64,000 nt of DNA from Deltaproteobacteria bacterium (lineage in GTDB: Bacteria > Myxococcota_A > UBA9160 > UBA6930), in NCBI GenBank assembly GCA_016875395.1, contig VGRF01000015.1, positions 46,668 through 110,667 of the forward strand, given 5' to 3'. The translations under genes were made by a program, and so were the position numbers. The notes below the pieces were generated by a model. It was given only the letters and a program-made list of their open reading frames with translations, was not told the DNA's origin and did not search any database. The first letter of the stretch is position 1, and each line of letters opens with the position of its first letter. Positions 34,297 to 43,720 of this stretch are shown one piece after another.

Positions 34297-36000
34297 CTAC
34301 TGCTCGCGACGCCAGCGCGTCGGGTAGAGCGGGAAGCGCGCACAGAGGGCGAGCACGTCGGCGCGCACGGCAGTGCGTACCGCCTCGTCCGCCGGCGCAT
34401 CCAGCACACGGGCGACGAGCCCCGCGATCTCTCGCATCTCGCCCTCGCGGAGGCCGCGCGTCGTCATCGCCGGCGTGCCGAAGCGCAGGCCGGAGGTGAC
34501 GAAGGGCGTGCGCGTGTCGAACGGCACCATGTTTCGATTCGCGGTGATGCCCGCGAGCTCGAGCGCCTCCTGTGCCTTCCTTCCGCTCAGCTCGCGGCCG
34601 AGCAGCGAGAGCAGGAACAGGTGATTGTCCGTGCCGCCCGAGACGATCTTGAAGCCTCGCTGCGCCAGCCCGTCGGCCAGCACGCGCGCATTCGCGACGA
34701 TCTGCGCGCAGTAATCGCCGAAGCTCGGCGCGAGCGCCTCGCGGAACGCGACCGCCTTCGCCGCGATCACGTGCATGAGCGGGCCGCCCTGCCCGCCCGG
34801 GAACACCGCGCTGTCGACGGCCTTCGCGAACGCGGCGTCGCACAGGATCATGCCGCCGCGCGGGCCGCGCAGCGTCTTGTGCGTGGTGGTGCCGATCAGC
34901 TGCGCTTTGCCGACGGGGCTTGGGTGATGGCCCGTCGCGACCAAGCCGGCAATGTGCGCGATGTCGGCGAACAAGAGCGCGCCGACTTCGTCGGCGATCT
35001 CGCGGAAGCGTGCGAAGTCGATCACGCGCGAGTACGCCGTCGCGCCGCACTGGATCAGCTTCGGGTGATGCGCGCGCGCGAGGTCGCGCAGCTGGTCGTA
35101 GTCGATGCGCTCGTCGCTCTCGCGCACGCCGTAAGGGACGATCTTGTAGAGCTGCCCCGAGAAGTTCACCGGGCTGCCGTGCGTCAGGTGCCCGCCGTGA
35201 TCGAGATTCATCGCGAGGATGGTGTCGCCCGGCTTCAGCACGGCGCGGTAGATGCTCTCGTTCGCCTGCGAGCCCGAGTGCGGCTGGACGTTCGCGTGCT
35301 CGCAGCCGAACAGCGTCTTGGCGCGCGCGACCGCGAGCTCCTCGACTTCGTCGAGCACTTCGCAGCCGCCGTAGAAGCGCCGGCCCGGATAGCCCTCGGC
35401 GTACTTGTTGGTGCCGACGGAACCGACCGCTTCGAGCACGGCCTCGGAGACGAAGTTCTCCGACGCGATCAGCTCGAGGCCCTCCGCCTGCCGGCGCGCT
35501 TCGCGCCGCAGGATGTCGGCGACGATCGGGTCCGCCGCTTCGAGCGCGCCGTCGTGCGACTTCGTGAGCGTGTCGATCGCCGCGACGCGGCCGGCGTGAC
35601 GCCCGCCCTCGAACGGCGTCGCGAGCCAGCGCTCGACGATCGCCCACGCCGTCGCGGGATCGGTCTTGTCGCCGGCGAGCGCGAGCATGTTCGCGTCGTT
35701 GTGCTGGCGCGCGACGGCGGCGGTGTCGGCGTCGTGCACGAGCGCGGCGCGGACGCGCGGAAAGCGGTTCGCGGTGTACATCACGCCGAGGCCGCTGCCG
35801 CAGATCACGATGCCGCGCGAGGCCGCGCCCGTGGAGACTGCGCGCGCCGCGGGCGCCGCGAACTCGGGGTAGCTCACCGAGTCGGCGCTGTTCGGGCCGT
35901 AGTCGACCACCGCGTAGCCCGCCGCTTCGAGCTTCTCGCGCAGCGCCTTCTTCAGCGCGAACCCACGGTGGTCGCCGCCCATCGCGATCACATCGGCCAT
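34297..36000 (-). CDS. glyA: Ribose-5-phosphate isomerase B fused in frame to serine hydroxymethyltransferase
   Basis: One open frame of 567 residues encodes two enzymes. Residues about 1-148 are a full Rpi[40 protein letters not shown] with the catalytic Cys, and [14 protein letters not shown], ending [14 protein letters not shown]. Residues about 158-567 are a full PLP-dependent [40 protein letters not shown] and the PLP lysine in [17 protein letters not shown]. The joint is about 10 residues and contains no ATG, GTG or TTG, so SHMT cannot start on its own. The start is ATG 36000 with GGAG upstream. In relatives the two genes are adjacent but separate. Confidence 0.92.
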   Translation of the reverse strand: MADVIAMGGDHRGFALKKALREKLEAAGYAVVDYGPNSADSVSYPEFAAPAARAVSTGAASRGIVICGSGLGVMYTANRFPRVRAALVHDADTAAVARQHNDANMLALAGDKTDPATAWAIVERWLATPFEGGRHAGRVAAIDTLTKSHDGALEAADPIVADILRREARRQAEGLELIASENFVSEAVLEAVGSVGTNKYAEGYPGRRFYGGCEVLDEVEELAVARAKTLFGCEHANVQPHSGSQANESIYRAVLKPGDTILAMNLDHGGHLTHGSPVNFSGQLYKIVPYGVRESDERIDYDQLRDLARAHHPKLIQCGATAYSRVIDFARFREIADEVGALLFADIAHIAGLVATGHHPSPVGKAQLIGTTTHKTLRGPRGGMILCDAAFAKAVDSAVFPGGQGGPLMHVIAAKAVAFREALAPSFGDYCAQIVANARVLADGLAQRGFKIVSGGTDNHLFLLSLLGRELSGRKAQEALELAGITANRNMVPFDTRTPFVTSGLRFGTPAMTTRGLREGEMREIAGLVARVLDAPADEAVRTAVRADVLALCARFPLYPTRWRREQ

Positions 36001-36005
36001 CTTTG

Positions 36006-36130
36006 CGATCTCCGTTCGCCTGCGGCTCACTGCGCGCCGCGTCGCAGCCGACGCGGCTTGCTGCTTCAGGCTGTGTTGACTTCGCTCGCCTTCGGCTCGC
36101 TGCGCGTCGCAGCTGCGCTGCGACTTGCGG
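36006..36130 (-). repeat. Dispersed intergenic repeat, copy 4 (fabF/rpiB gap)
   Basis: The 140-bp gap between fabF and the rpiB-glyA fusion is filled by two imperfect units of the repeat family, read on the minus strand. The first core matches copy 1 exactly over 27 bases; the second (near 36013-36045) is diverged. Confidence 0.7.
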
Positions 36131-36140
36131 GCCTCTGTCA

Positions 36141-37397
36141 TTAGGAATCCTTGCTGCCGAAAACCAACGCCGCGTTCACGCCGCCGAACCCGAAGCTGTT
36201 GCTCAGCGCGACGCGCACCCGCGCAGCGCGGGCCTTGTTCGCGACGTGGTCGAGCATGCATTCCGGGTCGGGCCGATCGAGATTCAGCGTCGGCGGCAAC
36301 ATACCCGTCTCGAGCGAACGCACCGTCAGCAGCGCTTCGAGCGCGCCGGCGGCGCCGAGCAGGTGGCCCGTCGCGCCCTTCGTCGAGGACACCGCGAGGC
36401 GGTCCGTGTGCGCGCCGAACACGTCCCGCAGCGCCTTCGCCTCCACCACGTCGCCCGCGGGCGTGCTGGTGGCGTGCGCGTTCACGTAGTCCACGTCCGT
36501 GGGCGCGAGGCCGGCGTTCGCGAGCGCAGCTTTCATGCAGCGCAGCGCGCCGCCGCTCTCGGGATCGGGCGCGGCCATGTGTGCGGCGTCGGCGGAGGCG
36601 CCGTAGCCGAGCAGCCTCGCGCGCACCGGCGCGCCGCGGGCGCGCGCGTGCTCGGCGCGCTCGATCACCAGCACCGCAGCGCCTTCGCCGAGCACGAAGC
36701 CGTCGCGCTCCGCGTCGAACGGCCGGCTCGCGCGCGCGGGCTCCGCGTTGCGCTTCGAGAGCGCCTGCATGTTCGTGAAGCCCGCGATCACGAGATCGAC
36801 GACGGCGGCCTCGGTGGCGCCGACGACCATCGCGTCGGCCTCGCCCGCGCGTAACAAGCGAAGCGACTCGCCGATCGCGTGGGCGCCGCTCGCGCAGGCG
36901 GTCACGTGACACAAGTTCGGGCCGCGCAAGCCGTGGTGAATCGCGACCACGCCGGCTGGCATGTTCGCGAGAGTCATCGGGATGAAGAAGGGCGAGATGC
37001 GCGTCGGCCCCTTCTCGACGTAGATGCGGTCCTGCTGCGTGAGCGTGTGGATGCCGCCGATGCCGGAGCCGATCGCGACGCCGATGCGGTCGCGATCCAC
37101 CGCGCTGCCCACACGCCCTGACAGCTGCGCGTCCGCGAGCGCCTCGCGCGCGGCGCACAGCGCGAGCAGGATCGCGCGGTCCATGCGGCGCAGCTCTTTG
37201 CGCTCCACCTCGCCGGGGTTCAGCTCGCCGGTCACGAGCCCGGCGATGCGCACCTCGAGCCGCGCGTCGAACTCTTCGGGCAGCGCCGCGATGCCGCCCT
37301 TCCCTGCGACGATCGCGTCCCAGGTCTCCGCCGCGCTCGTGCCGAGCGGCGAAACACAGCCGACGCCGGTGACCACGATTTCTTGCGCCGCTGACAC
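36141..37397 (-). CDS. fabF: Beta-ketoacyl-ACP synthase II FabF
   Basis: FabF elongates acyl-ACP with malonyl-ACP. The 418-residue thiolase-fold protein has the active-site Cys in [15 protein letters not shown] (about residue 165) and the catalytic His pair in [12 protein letters not shown] and [14 protein letters not shown], plus [15 protein letters not shown] at the end. GTG 37397 was preferred because GGAG lies 7 bases upstream; a longer frame reaches into the acpP gap. It follows acpP by 28 bp, the standard acpP-fabF pairing. Confidence 0.95.
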   Translation of the reverse strand: MSAAQEIVVTGVGCVSPLGTSAAETWDAIVAGKGGIAALPEEFDARLEVRIAGLVTGELNPGEVERKELRRMDRAILLALCAAREALADAQLSGRVGSAVDRDRIGVAIGSGIGGIHTLTQQDRIYVEKGPTRISPFFIPMTLANMPAGVVAIHHGLRGPNLCHVTACASGAHAIGESLRLLRAGEADAMVVGATEAAVVDLVIAGFTNMQALSKRNAEPARASRPFDAERDGFVLGEGAAVLVIERAEHARARGAPVRARLLGYGASADAAHMAAPDPESGGALRCMKAALANAGLAPTDVDYVNAHATSTPAGDVVEAKALRDVFGAHTDRLAVSSTKGATGHLLGAAGALEALLTVRSLETGMLPPTLNLDRPDPECMLDHVANKARAARVRVALSNSFGFGGVNAALVFGSKDS

Positions 37398-37425
37398 GTG
37401 GTGCTCCGGCTCGATCGGAAGACGC

Positions 37426-37668
37426 CTACGAAGCGAGGCGTTCCTTGAGGTACTCGACCGCGGAGCCAATCGTCTGCAGGCGCTCCGCGTGCTCGTCGGG
37501 AATCTCGATGTCGAACTCTTCTTCCATCGCCATCACGAGCTCGACGATGTCGAGCGAGTCGGCGCCGAGGTCGTCGATGAAGTTCGCCTCGGGCACGACC
37601 TCTTCTGGCGTGACGCCGAGCTGCTCGACGATGATCGCCTCGACTCGCTTGGCGAGACCCGCATCCAT
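37426..37668 (-). CDS. acpP: Acyl carrier protein AcpP
   Basis: AcpP carries fatty-acyl intermediates on phosphopantetheine. The 80-residue acidic protein has [20 protein letters not shown], with the modified Ser in DSLD at about residue 38. GAGAGGGGG lies upstream of ATG 37668. fabG, which usually sits between fabD and acpP, is not here. Confidence 0.96.
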   Translation of the reverse strand: MDAGLAKRVEAIIVEQLGVTPEEVVPEANFIDDLGADSLDIVELVMAMEEEFDIEIPDEHAERLQTIGSAVEYLKERLAS

Positions 37669-37704
37669 GTTCGACCCCCTCTCGTCGTCCCCGGTGGCGG
37701 CAAC

Positions 37705-38646
37705 CTACGCCGCAGCGCCGCTCGCCACCACCGCGTTCACTTCTTCCAGGGACGAAACGTTCGCCCGCTCGATCCCGCGCTCGATGCGTGCGACGAGGCC
37801 CGTGAGCACCGAACCCGGCCCAATCTCGATCACGCGCGTCACGCCGAGCGCCGCGAGCTGCTTGACCGACTCGATGAAGCGCACCGGCGCAGTGACCTGC
37901 TGCTCGAGCAGCGCGGGGATGCGCGAGCCGCTGGCATTCGGCGCGGCCTCGACGTTCGTGATCACCGGGACACGCGGGTCCGCGAACTTCACGCGCGCGA
38001 GCTCACCCGCGAGCCGCTCGGCCGCGGGCCGCATCAGCGCGCAGTGGAAGGGTGCGCTCACCGGCAGCGGCACCGCGCGCTTCGCACCGCGCTCTTTCGC
38101 GACGGCGATGGCCCGCTCGACGGCGCTCGCGTCGCCCGCGATCACGATCTGCTGCGAGGAGTTGTAGTTCGCGGGCGAGACCACGAGGCCCGTCTCCGCC
38201 GCTGCGGTCCGGCACGCCTCGTCGACGCTCGCCGGCTCGAGGCCCATCAGCGCCGCCATCGCGCCCTTCCCGGCCGGCACCGCCTCCTGCATGAAGCGCC
38301 CGCGCTTGTTCACGAGCACGACGGCGTCTTCGAGCGACAGCGCACCCGCGGCGACGAGCGCCGAGTACTCGCCGAGGCTGTGGCCGGCGACGAAACGCGG
38401 CGCGAGGGGAAGCTTCTCCTCGACGGCGCGCAGCAATGCGATGCTGGTCGTGACGATCGCGGGCTGCTGGATCTCGGTGCGGCGCAGCTCGTCCTCGGGT
38501 CCCTCGAAGCACAGCTTCGAGATCGAGAAGCCGAGCGCGCGATCCGCCGCCTCGAACACGGCGCGGGCGGCGGGCGACGCGTCGAACACGTCGCGGCCCA
38601 TCCCGACCGCCTGCGAGCCCTGCCCGGGGAAGAGGAGCGCGAGCAA
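37705..38646 (-). CDS. fabD: Malonyl-CoA-ACP transacylase FabD
   Basis: FabD makes malonyl-ACP. The 313-residue protein starts LALLFPGQGSQAVGMG, has the nucleophile Ser in FVAGHSLGEYSALVAAGAL (about residue 90), and FHCALMRPAAERL with the catalytic His. The start is TTG 38646, with GAGGAG seven bases upstream that itself overlaps the end of rpmF. plsX and fabH, which normally separate rpmF and fabD, are missing. Confidence 0.95.
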   Translation of the reverse strand: MLALLFPGQGSQAVGMGRDVFDASPAARAVFEAADRALGFSISKLCFEGPEDELRRTEIQQPAIVTTSIALLRAVEEKLPLAPRFVAGHSLGEYSALVAAGALSLEDAVVLVNKRGRFMQEAVPAGKGAMAALMGLEPASVDEACRTAAAETGLVVSPANYNSSQQIVIAGDASAVERAIAVAKERGAKRAVPLPVSAPFHCALMRPAAERLAGELARVKFADPRVPVITNVEAAPNASGSRIPALLEQQVTAPVRFIESVKQLAALGVTRVIEIGPGSVLTGLVARIERGIERANVSSLEEVNAVVASGAAA

Positions 38647-38650
38647 CGCC

Positions 38651-38839
38651 CTACTCCTCGTCGTCGACCTTCAGCACCTGCCGCCCGTCGTACGTGCCGC
38701 AGAAGCGGCACACGCGGTGCGGCGCGCGCGGCTCGCCGCACTTCGGGCACGCGGCGCTAGCCGGGTTCGCGAGGTGGTGGTGGCTGCGGCGCATGTTCTT
38801 GCGCGACTTCGAGACTTTCTTCTTCGGGACCGCGGACAT
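38651..38839 (-). CDS. rpmF: 50S ribosomal protein L32
   Basis: L32 is a small zinc-ribbon protein of the large subunit. The 62 residues begin [20 protein letters not shown], the standard L32 start, and hold CPKCGEP and CRFCGTY, a four-Cys zinc site. yceD-rpmF pairing is conserved. Confidence 0.95.
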   Translation of the reverse strand: MSAVPKKKVSKSRKNMRRSHHHLANPASAACPKCGEPRAPHRVCRFCGTYDGRQVLKVDDEE

Positions 38840-38858
38840 TGCTCTCTCCGATCGAGAC

Positions 38859-39437
38859 TTAGGACTGAGGCGCCGGGCCTGGCCTTTTGAGCTTGCTCAG
38901 CACGGCAAACGGGGATTCGGGGCGGGACTCGGCACAGTTGCACGACTCGGCGTTGCGGTCCACGCCACAGCGCGGGCACAGCCCTTTGCACTCCTCCCGG
39001 CAAAGCGGCTGCATGGGCAACGCGAGCGAGATGACCTCTCCGATGAAGCGATCGAGCCTGATTTCCTGCCCGCGGAACCAACCCGTCTCCGCCTCGTCGC
39101 CCAGGTACACGCCATCGCTGGAGAGAGCTTCGGCGCCCTCGGGATCTGCAGGAACTCTGGCTCCGGCGGGCTCCAGCACGAGGCGGAAGGGCTCGCGGAC
39201 CGGCGCACGATAGCGGCGGAGGCATCGGCTGCATCCGAGCTCGACCTCGCCGCGCACGCTCCCCTCGACCAGCACGTCCGCCGCCGCCCGATACGCCCGC
39301 CCCTCGATCGCGAGCGCCTCGCTCAGCCCCTCCCGCGGCGCCGCACCCCCCGCAAACCGCTCCCGAAACCACTGCGGCGTGGCCGTGAACTGAAACGCGA
39401 CGGGCGTCTCGGTCAGCGAATCGATGGCGAGCTTCAT
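38859..39437 (-). CDS. yceD: YceD (DUF177) protein, large-ribosomal-RNA accumulation protein
   Basis: YceD proteins are needed for normal 23S rRNA levels in E. coli and chloroplasts and lie next to rpmF. The 192-residue protein has the family [16 protein letters not shown] motif (about residue 69) and a C-terminal cluster [15 protein letters not shown] plus CNC, which suggests metal binding. The start is ATG 39437. It is the first gene of the block; upstream, at 39438-39604, there is only a repeat and a hairpin. Confidence 0.88.
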   Translation of the reverse strand: MKLAIDSLTETPVAFQFTATPQWFRERFAGGAAPREGLSEALAIEGRAYRAAADVLVEGSVRGEVELGCSRCLRRYRAPVREPFRLVLEPAGARVPADPEGAEALSSDGVYLGDEAETGWFRGQEIRLDRFIGEVISLALPMQPLCREECKGLCPRCGVDRNAESCNCAESRPESPFAVLSKLKRPGPAPQS

Positions 39438-39489
39438 GGCGGTTCTACCTAGCTACCTGCTCGAAACGAAGGTGAGCGGACCAACCCCG

Positions 39490-39600
39490 ATCCCCAGCAA
39501 GCCGACCGAGCGAGCGACAGCTCGCTCAGTCGGCGCGCAGCGAGGCGGTCAACTCGTGATGCCACGATTCACCCAAACAGAGCCGAGCGAAGCCCACGAA
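39490..39600 (+). repeat. Dispersed intergenic repeat, copy 5 (yceD/tRNA-Gln gap)
   Basis: A diverged copy with the core GGCGCGCAGCGAGGCGGTC and a later GAGCCGAGCGAAGCC block. The hairpin at 39502-39533 lies inside its left part. Confidence 0.45.
39502..39533 (-). terminator. Strong hairpin downstream of tRNA-Gln
   Basis: A 14-bp stem with one C-A mismatch and a 4-base loop (left arm 39502-39515, right arm 39520-39533) lies about 70 bp past the tRNA-Gln 3' end and 65 bp before yceD. It could end the tRNA transcript, although no T-run is seen. Confidence 0.4.
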
Positions 39601-39604
39601 GAAC

Positions 39605-39678
39605 TGGATCCCCGACGAGGATTCGAACCTCGACTAGCAGAGTCAGAATCTGCGGTCCTACCGTTAGACGATCGGGGA
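39605..39678 (-). tRNA. tRNA-Gln (anticodon CTG)
   Basis: The minus strand folds into a full cloverleaf: acceptor TCCCCGA/TCGGGGA, D-arm GTCTAACGGTAGGAC, anticodon arm GCAGA-TTCTGAC-TCTGC with anticodon CTG, and T-arm CGAGG-TTCGAAT-CCTCG, with CCA encoded. It reads CAG. The discriminator base is T, which is unusual for tRNA-Gln. Confidence 0.95.
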
Positions 39679-39723
39679 ACAGGCGGCGCAGAATAAGCCT
39701 TCGGAACGACCGCGCGAGGGGCT

Positions 39724-40575
39724 TTAGGCTGGCTTTCTCGCGCTCACGACCCAGATCGCGCTGCCCAGCTCCACCTTGCCCCCTCGCGCGTGAGGCGCGA
39801 TGGCGGCTTTGATCGCCTCGGTGCACTTCGCGCGCAGCTCGTCGCCGCCGCCGGCTTCGCGGATGGCGCGGCTCGCGGGGCCGAGGTCCGTGAGGAATGC
39901 CGCAGCCTCGTCGACTCCGCCGAAGGCCATCGGCAGCGACTCGCTGCGGAGCTCGATCTCGCGAAGGCCCGCTTCGCCGAGGATCCCGCGCACGCGCTCG
40001 GGGTCGCCGAACGCGAAGGGACCGGGCGCGCCGGGCGGAGGAGGCGGCGGCAGCGTGAGCACGCCAGCCAGCGCGCTCATCGGCGCCGCGACCCAGAGGT
40101 TATGCGCCACGGGCTGCCAGCACGCGAACACGACGCGCCCGCCGGGCCGCAGCGCGCGCGCGAGGTTCGTGAAGGCCGCGCCAGGCGCCTCGAAGAACAT
40201 CACGCCGAAGCGCGAGAAGAGCGCGTCGAAGGCGCCCGCCGCAAGCGCGTGCGTCTGCGCGTCGGCGAGCTCGAACGTGGTACTGGTCAGGCCCGCAGCC
40301 GCCGCGCGCTCGCGGGCCCGCGCGAGCATCGGGGCGGAGATGTCGACGCCGAGCACGCGCCCGCTCGCGCCGACCGCGCGCGCGATCGCGAGCGCGGTGT
40401 CGCCGCAGCCGCAGCCGACATCGAGCACACGCTCGCCCGGCTGCGCCGCGAGCACGCGCAGCGCGCGCTCGCCGTGCGCGCCGATCTGCACATCCATGCG
40501 CTCCTGCATCGCGACCCAGATGGGGCCCGCCTGCTCGTTCCAGTAGGCGCGTTGCTCAGCGTTCGTCTCGGCCAT
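39724..40575 (-). CDS. Class I SAM-dependent methyltransferase
   Basis: The 283-residue protein has the SAM-binding motif I RVLDVGCGCGDTALAIARAVG (residues about 49-69, seen with GCGCGD), the acidic loop LGVDISAPMLARARERA, motif FELADAQTHALAAGAFDALFSRFGVMF, and ALRPGGRVVFACWQP. It begins NAEQRAYWNEQAGPIWV, a start shared with many UbiE-like methyltransferases. The substrate cannot be told. It stands alone between tRNA-Gln and the sulfatase-like gene. Confidence 0.85.
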   Translation of the reverse strand: MAETNAEQRAYWNEQAGPIWVAMQERMDVQIGAHGERALRVLAAQPGERVLDVGCGCGDTALAIARAVGASGRVLGVDISAPMLARARERAAAAGLTSTTFELADAQTHALAAGAFDALFSRFGVMFFEAPGAAFTNLARALRPGGRVVFACWQPVAHNLWVAAPMSALAGVLTLPPPPPPGAPGPFAFGDPERVRGILGEAGLREIELRSESLPMAFGGVDEAAAFLTDLGPASRAIREAGGGDELRAKCTEAIKAAIAPHARGGKVELGSAIWVVSARKPA

Positions 40576-40650
40576 GTCCCCTCCGCGCTCGGCGCGAAGG
40601 CGCGACGGTAACTGCGCGGGCGCCGCGATGTCGCTCTCGCGACCGCGCGC

Positions 40651-42792
40651 TCAGCCTCGACTTCGCTGCCGGCGTTCGCGCTCGAGCTTCTCGAGCATCC
40701 GCTGTGCGCCGCCAGAGAGATCGCGAACTGCGAGAAACCGGAAGATCGCCTCGGCGCGTTCGCTTTGTCCGCGGGCGGCGAAGGCGATGCCCAGCTCGCG
40801 CGCCAGATCGAGATCGCGTGCGGCGGGGCCCGCTTGCGCCGCGTGCGCCGCGAGCAGCTCGTCGTCGCCGAGTCGAGCCGCGTGGATCGCGAGGAGCATG
40901 TGCAGCCGGCTCTCGTCGCCCTGGCCGTCTTCGAGACCGCTCTGAAAACAGTCGAGCGCGCGCTCGTACTCGCGAACGGACTCCCAGGCGCGTCCGCACG
41001 CCTCGTACGCGCGTGTGCTCCGGCCTCCCGCGTCGAGGCCAGCACGCGCGAGCGCTTCGAGCTCCTCGATGGGCGCTCCGATCGCGCGCTTCACAAACAA
41101 CGCGAAGTGGGCCTCGGGCAGCGCAGGGTCGAGCGCGCGCGCGCGCTCGAAGGCCGCGACCGCGCCCCGGAGATCTCCGTTCACACGCCTCGCTTCACCG
41201 AGCAAAGCCTGCGCGCTCGGGTTGCTCGGAGCGCGCTGTGCCGCCGCCTCGGCGACGGCGAGCGCCTCGGCGCTGCGCCCGCGCAGCGCGTGGATGCGCC
41301 AGAGGTTCTGCGCGAGCACGATGCTGTTCGGCAGCTTCGCGAGCCCGAGCCTCGCCACCTGTTCGGCTTCTTCGAGGCGTCCGAGGGAGAGGAGTCCGGT
41401 CGAAGCGAGCTCGAGCTCCGCGTACTGCACCACATCCTTCGGGTCCGGAGCGTTCGCGCTCTCGGACGCTTCGGCCGCACGCGGAACGACGTAGCCGAGC
41501 GCCTCGATTTGCGCGCGCGTCTCGGCGTCGAGCGGGGCTGCGACGCTCGCCTTGGCCTCGCTCATCAGGTCGGAGATCTGCCTTCGCGCCTCGGCGACTC
41601 GCTCGAGCTGCGCTGGGTCCTGCGTCGGCAGCAGGTTTCGCTGCTCGCGCGGGTCGACGTCGAGCGCGTAGAGCTCGGGGCGCGGCGCTTCGATGAAGCG
41701 GAAGCGCGCCGTCCGAATCGCGTGCAGCGGCGCCCAGCCGTGATCGAGCTGACCCGCGAGCGCCTCGGAGTACGCCCAGCCCGCCCCGCCGCTCTCGCTG
41801 CGCGCCAACTGCAGGAGGTCGCCCACCTGCGCGCGCGGCAGCGGCGCGAGGCCCGCGCGCGCGAGCAGCGTTTGCGCCGCCCCCGCGTTGGAGACGACTT
41901 CGTCGACGCGTACGCCCGCCGGCACGCCGGGGCCCGCGAGAATGAACGGCACGTGCGTGACGCCTTCGTACACGAGATACGAGTGCGTTCCCTCACCGTG
42001 CTCGCCCAGACTCTCGCCATGGTCAGACGTGATGAGAACGACCGTGTTCTCGAAACGCTTCGACCCTCGCAGCGCATCGAGCAGCCTTCCGACCTGCGCA
42101 TCTACGAATGCGATCTCGCCCGAGTACGGGTCTCCCGCGTGCCGCGACGCGAACGGCTCCGGCGGCGAGTACGTGAAGTGCGGGTCGTAGTAGTGCACCC
42201 AAGCGAAGAACGGCCGGTCGATCTGCGCCAGCCACGCAATCGCTTTGTCCGAGACTTCGTTCCCCGGCAACTCGTACGTCCCGCCCGAAACGGCGCTTCG
42301 CCGAGACATGTGGTCGTCGTAGACGTCAAAGCCGCGATCGAGACCGAACATGCCGTCGAGCACGGCGGCGGCCACGAACGCGCCGGTGGCGTAGCCAACC
42401 GCCTGAAAGCGCTGGGCAACCGTTTCGGCGTCGGGTGCGAGCTTGTGGACGCCGTTGTGCCGCACGCCGTGCGCCGGCGGATACACCCCTGTCAGGATCG
42501 AGGTGTGCGAGGGCAGCGTCGTGGGAACGGTCGCGATCGCATTCGTGAAGGAGGTTCCCGAAGCGGCGAGCTGATCGAGCGCGGGAGTGAGGCTCGTGCG
42601 TTCGCCGCGCGGGCCGACGTGATCCGCGCGCAGCGTGTCGATCGTGATGAGCAGAACGTTCGGCGCGCCGTCGCGCGGCCGCGCGACTTCGATCTGATTG
42701 CAGCCCGCCAGCGCGATGAGCGCCGCGACGCGAATCGCGCGGCGCCAGCGGGCGCGCGCGTGAGCGGTCTCGAGCCGCCGGCCTCTCTCCAT
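40651..42792 (-). CDS. Sulfatase-like alkaline-phosphatase-superfamily lipoprotein with TPR repeats
   Basis: The 713-residue protein has a lipoprotein-type signal (IRVAALIALAGC, Cys about residue 30), so it should sit on a membrane facing the periplasm. The sulfatase/arylsulfatase domain (about 43-400) shows NVLLITIDTLRADHVG with a metal-binding Asp, VVLITSDHGESLGEHGEG and HVPFILAGPG. At the nucleophile position the sequence is TTLPSHTSILTG, without the Cys or Ser that becomes formylglycine in true sulfatases. TPR-like repeats fill the C-terminal 250 residues. It may be a phosphodiesterase or transferase rather than a sulfatase. The substrate is unknown. Confidence 0.8.
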   Translation of the reverse strand: MERGRRLETAHARARWRRAIRVAALIALAGCNQIEVARPRDGAPNVLLITIDTLRADHVGPRGERTSLTPALDQLAASGTSFTNAIATVPTTLPSHTSILTGVYPPAHGVRHNGVHKLAPDAETVAQRFQAVGYATGAFVAAAVLDGMFGLDRGFDVYDDHMSRRSAVSGGTYELPGNEVSDKAIAWLAQIDRPFFAWVHYYDPHFTYSPPEPFASRHAGDPYSGEIAFVDAQVGRLLDALRGSKRFENTVVLITSDHGESLGEHGEGTHSYLVYEGVTHVPFILAGPGVPAGVRVDEVVSNAGAAQTLLARAGLAPLPRAQVGDLLQLARSESGGAGWAYSEALAGQLDHGWAPLHAIRTARFRFIEAPRPELYALDVDPREQRNLLPTQDPAQLERVAEARRQISDLMSEAKASVAAPLDAETRAQIEALGYVVPRAAEASESANAPDPKDVVQYAELELASTGLLSLGRLEEAEQVARLGLAKLPNSIVLAQNLWRIHALRGRSAEALAVAEAAAQRAPSNPSAQALLGEARRVNGDLRGAVAAFERARALDPALPEAHFALFVKRAIGAPIEELEALARAGLDAGGRSTRAYEACGRAWESVREYERALDCFQSGLEDGQGDESRLHMLLAIHAARLGDDELLAAHAAQAGPAARDLDLARELGIAFAARGQSERAEAIFRFLAVRDLSGGAQRMLEKLERERRQRSRG

Positions 42793-42843
42793 GAAGCACC
42801 GCTTCGGTGCGTTGCGGCGCGGAGTTGAGAGCCCGACTGCGCG

Positions 42844-43707
42844 TCAGTGAGAGGTCGAGAGCAGGCCCGCCGCGATCGCGGCGAGCGAGATCGCGGGCGC
42901 GAACCCGAACGGCGCGGCTTCGCGCCGGAACAACAGCGGCGCGAGCCCGAACGCGAGGCCGATCAGCGCGGCGAGAACGATGCTGTAGAGCACGCCGATC
43001 GGCCCGAGGAACGCGCCGACGGCTGCCATCAACTTCACGTCGCCGAAGCCGAGGCCCGGGAACCAGGTCCAGTAGTCGAGCGATGCGGGCTTCGGCAGCA
43101 CTTCGCCATCGCCGGGCCAGTGCTCGAACTTCCGCCCGAGGGCGACGGATACGCGCGCATGCGCGAATCCGACGAGCCAGAGGAAGCCGCCGCCGAGCGC
43201 GGCGCCCAAGCCGGAATGCACGAGCGCGTCCGTGTACGCCGCGCCGAGCTGCCAGTGTGCGAGCGGAACGGCACCGAGGCCGAGCGCGAGGCCGCCGAGC
43301 GAGATCGAGTCGGGGATCCAGCGCTCGTCGAAGTCGATGCCCGCCGCGACGACGAGGCCGGAGCCGAACATCCACCAGAGTGGCGTCAACCACGTCGCGC
43401 CGTAGCGCCACGCGATCAGCACGAACAGCGCGCCCGTCGCGAGCTCGACGAGCGGATAGCGGGGCGAGATTGCGGCGCTGCACTTTCGGCAGCGCCCGCG
43501 CAGCGCGAGCCACGACAACACCGGCACGTTGTCGAGCGCCGTGATCTCGTGCTTGCACGAGGGGCAGCGCGAGCGCGGGCGCACGACGGATTCGCCGCGC
43601 GGCACGCGATGGATCACCACGTTCAGGAACGAGCCGACCAGCAGGCCGAGCAGGCCGACGAGCGCGAAGCCCGCCGGCAGAAGCGTCGCGGTGGAGCTCG
43701 GAGGCAT
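42844..43707 (-). CDS. pilD: Type IV prepilin peptidase PilD
   Basis: PilD cleaves prepilins before the conserved Phe and N-methylates it, at the inner membrane. The 287-residue protein has about eight membrane segments, the N-terminal GSFLNVVIHRVPRGES, a zinc site CPSCKH...CRKC, and both catalytic Asp motifs: GIDFDERWIPD and GLGFGDVKLMAAVG. It follows the ABC permease and ends the pil cluster, where pilD lies in Myxococcus. It should process the three pilin-like proteins encoded upstream. Confidence 0.95.
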   Translation of the reverse strand: MPPSSTATLLPAGFALVGLLGLLVGSFLNVVIHRVPRGESVVRPRSRCPSCKHEITALDNVPVLSWLALRGRCRKCSAAISPRYPLVELATGALFVLIAWRYGATWLTPLWWMFGSGLVVAAGIDFDERWIPDSISLGGLALGLGAVPLAHWQLGAAYTDALVHSGLGAALGGGFLWLVGFAHARVSVALGRKFEHWPGDGEVLPKPASLDYWTWFPGLGFGDVKLMAAVGAFLGPIGVLYSIVLAALIGLAFGLAPLLFRREAAPFGFAPAISLAAIAAGLLSTSH

Positions 43708-43720
43708 CTCGCGCGCGAAG

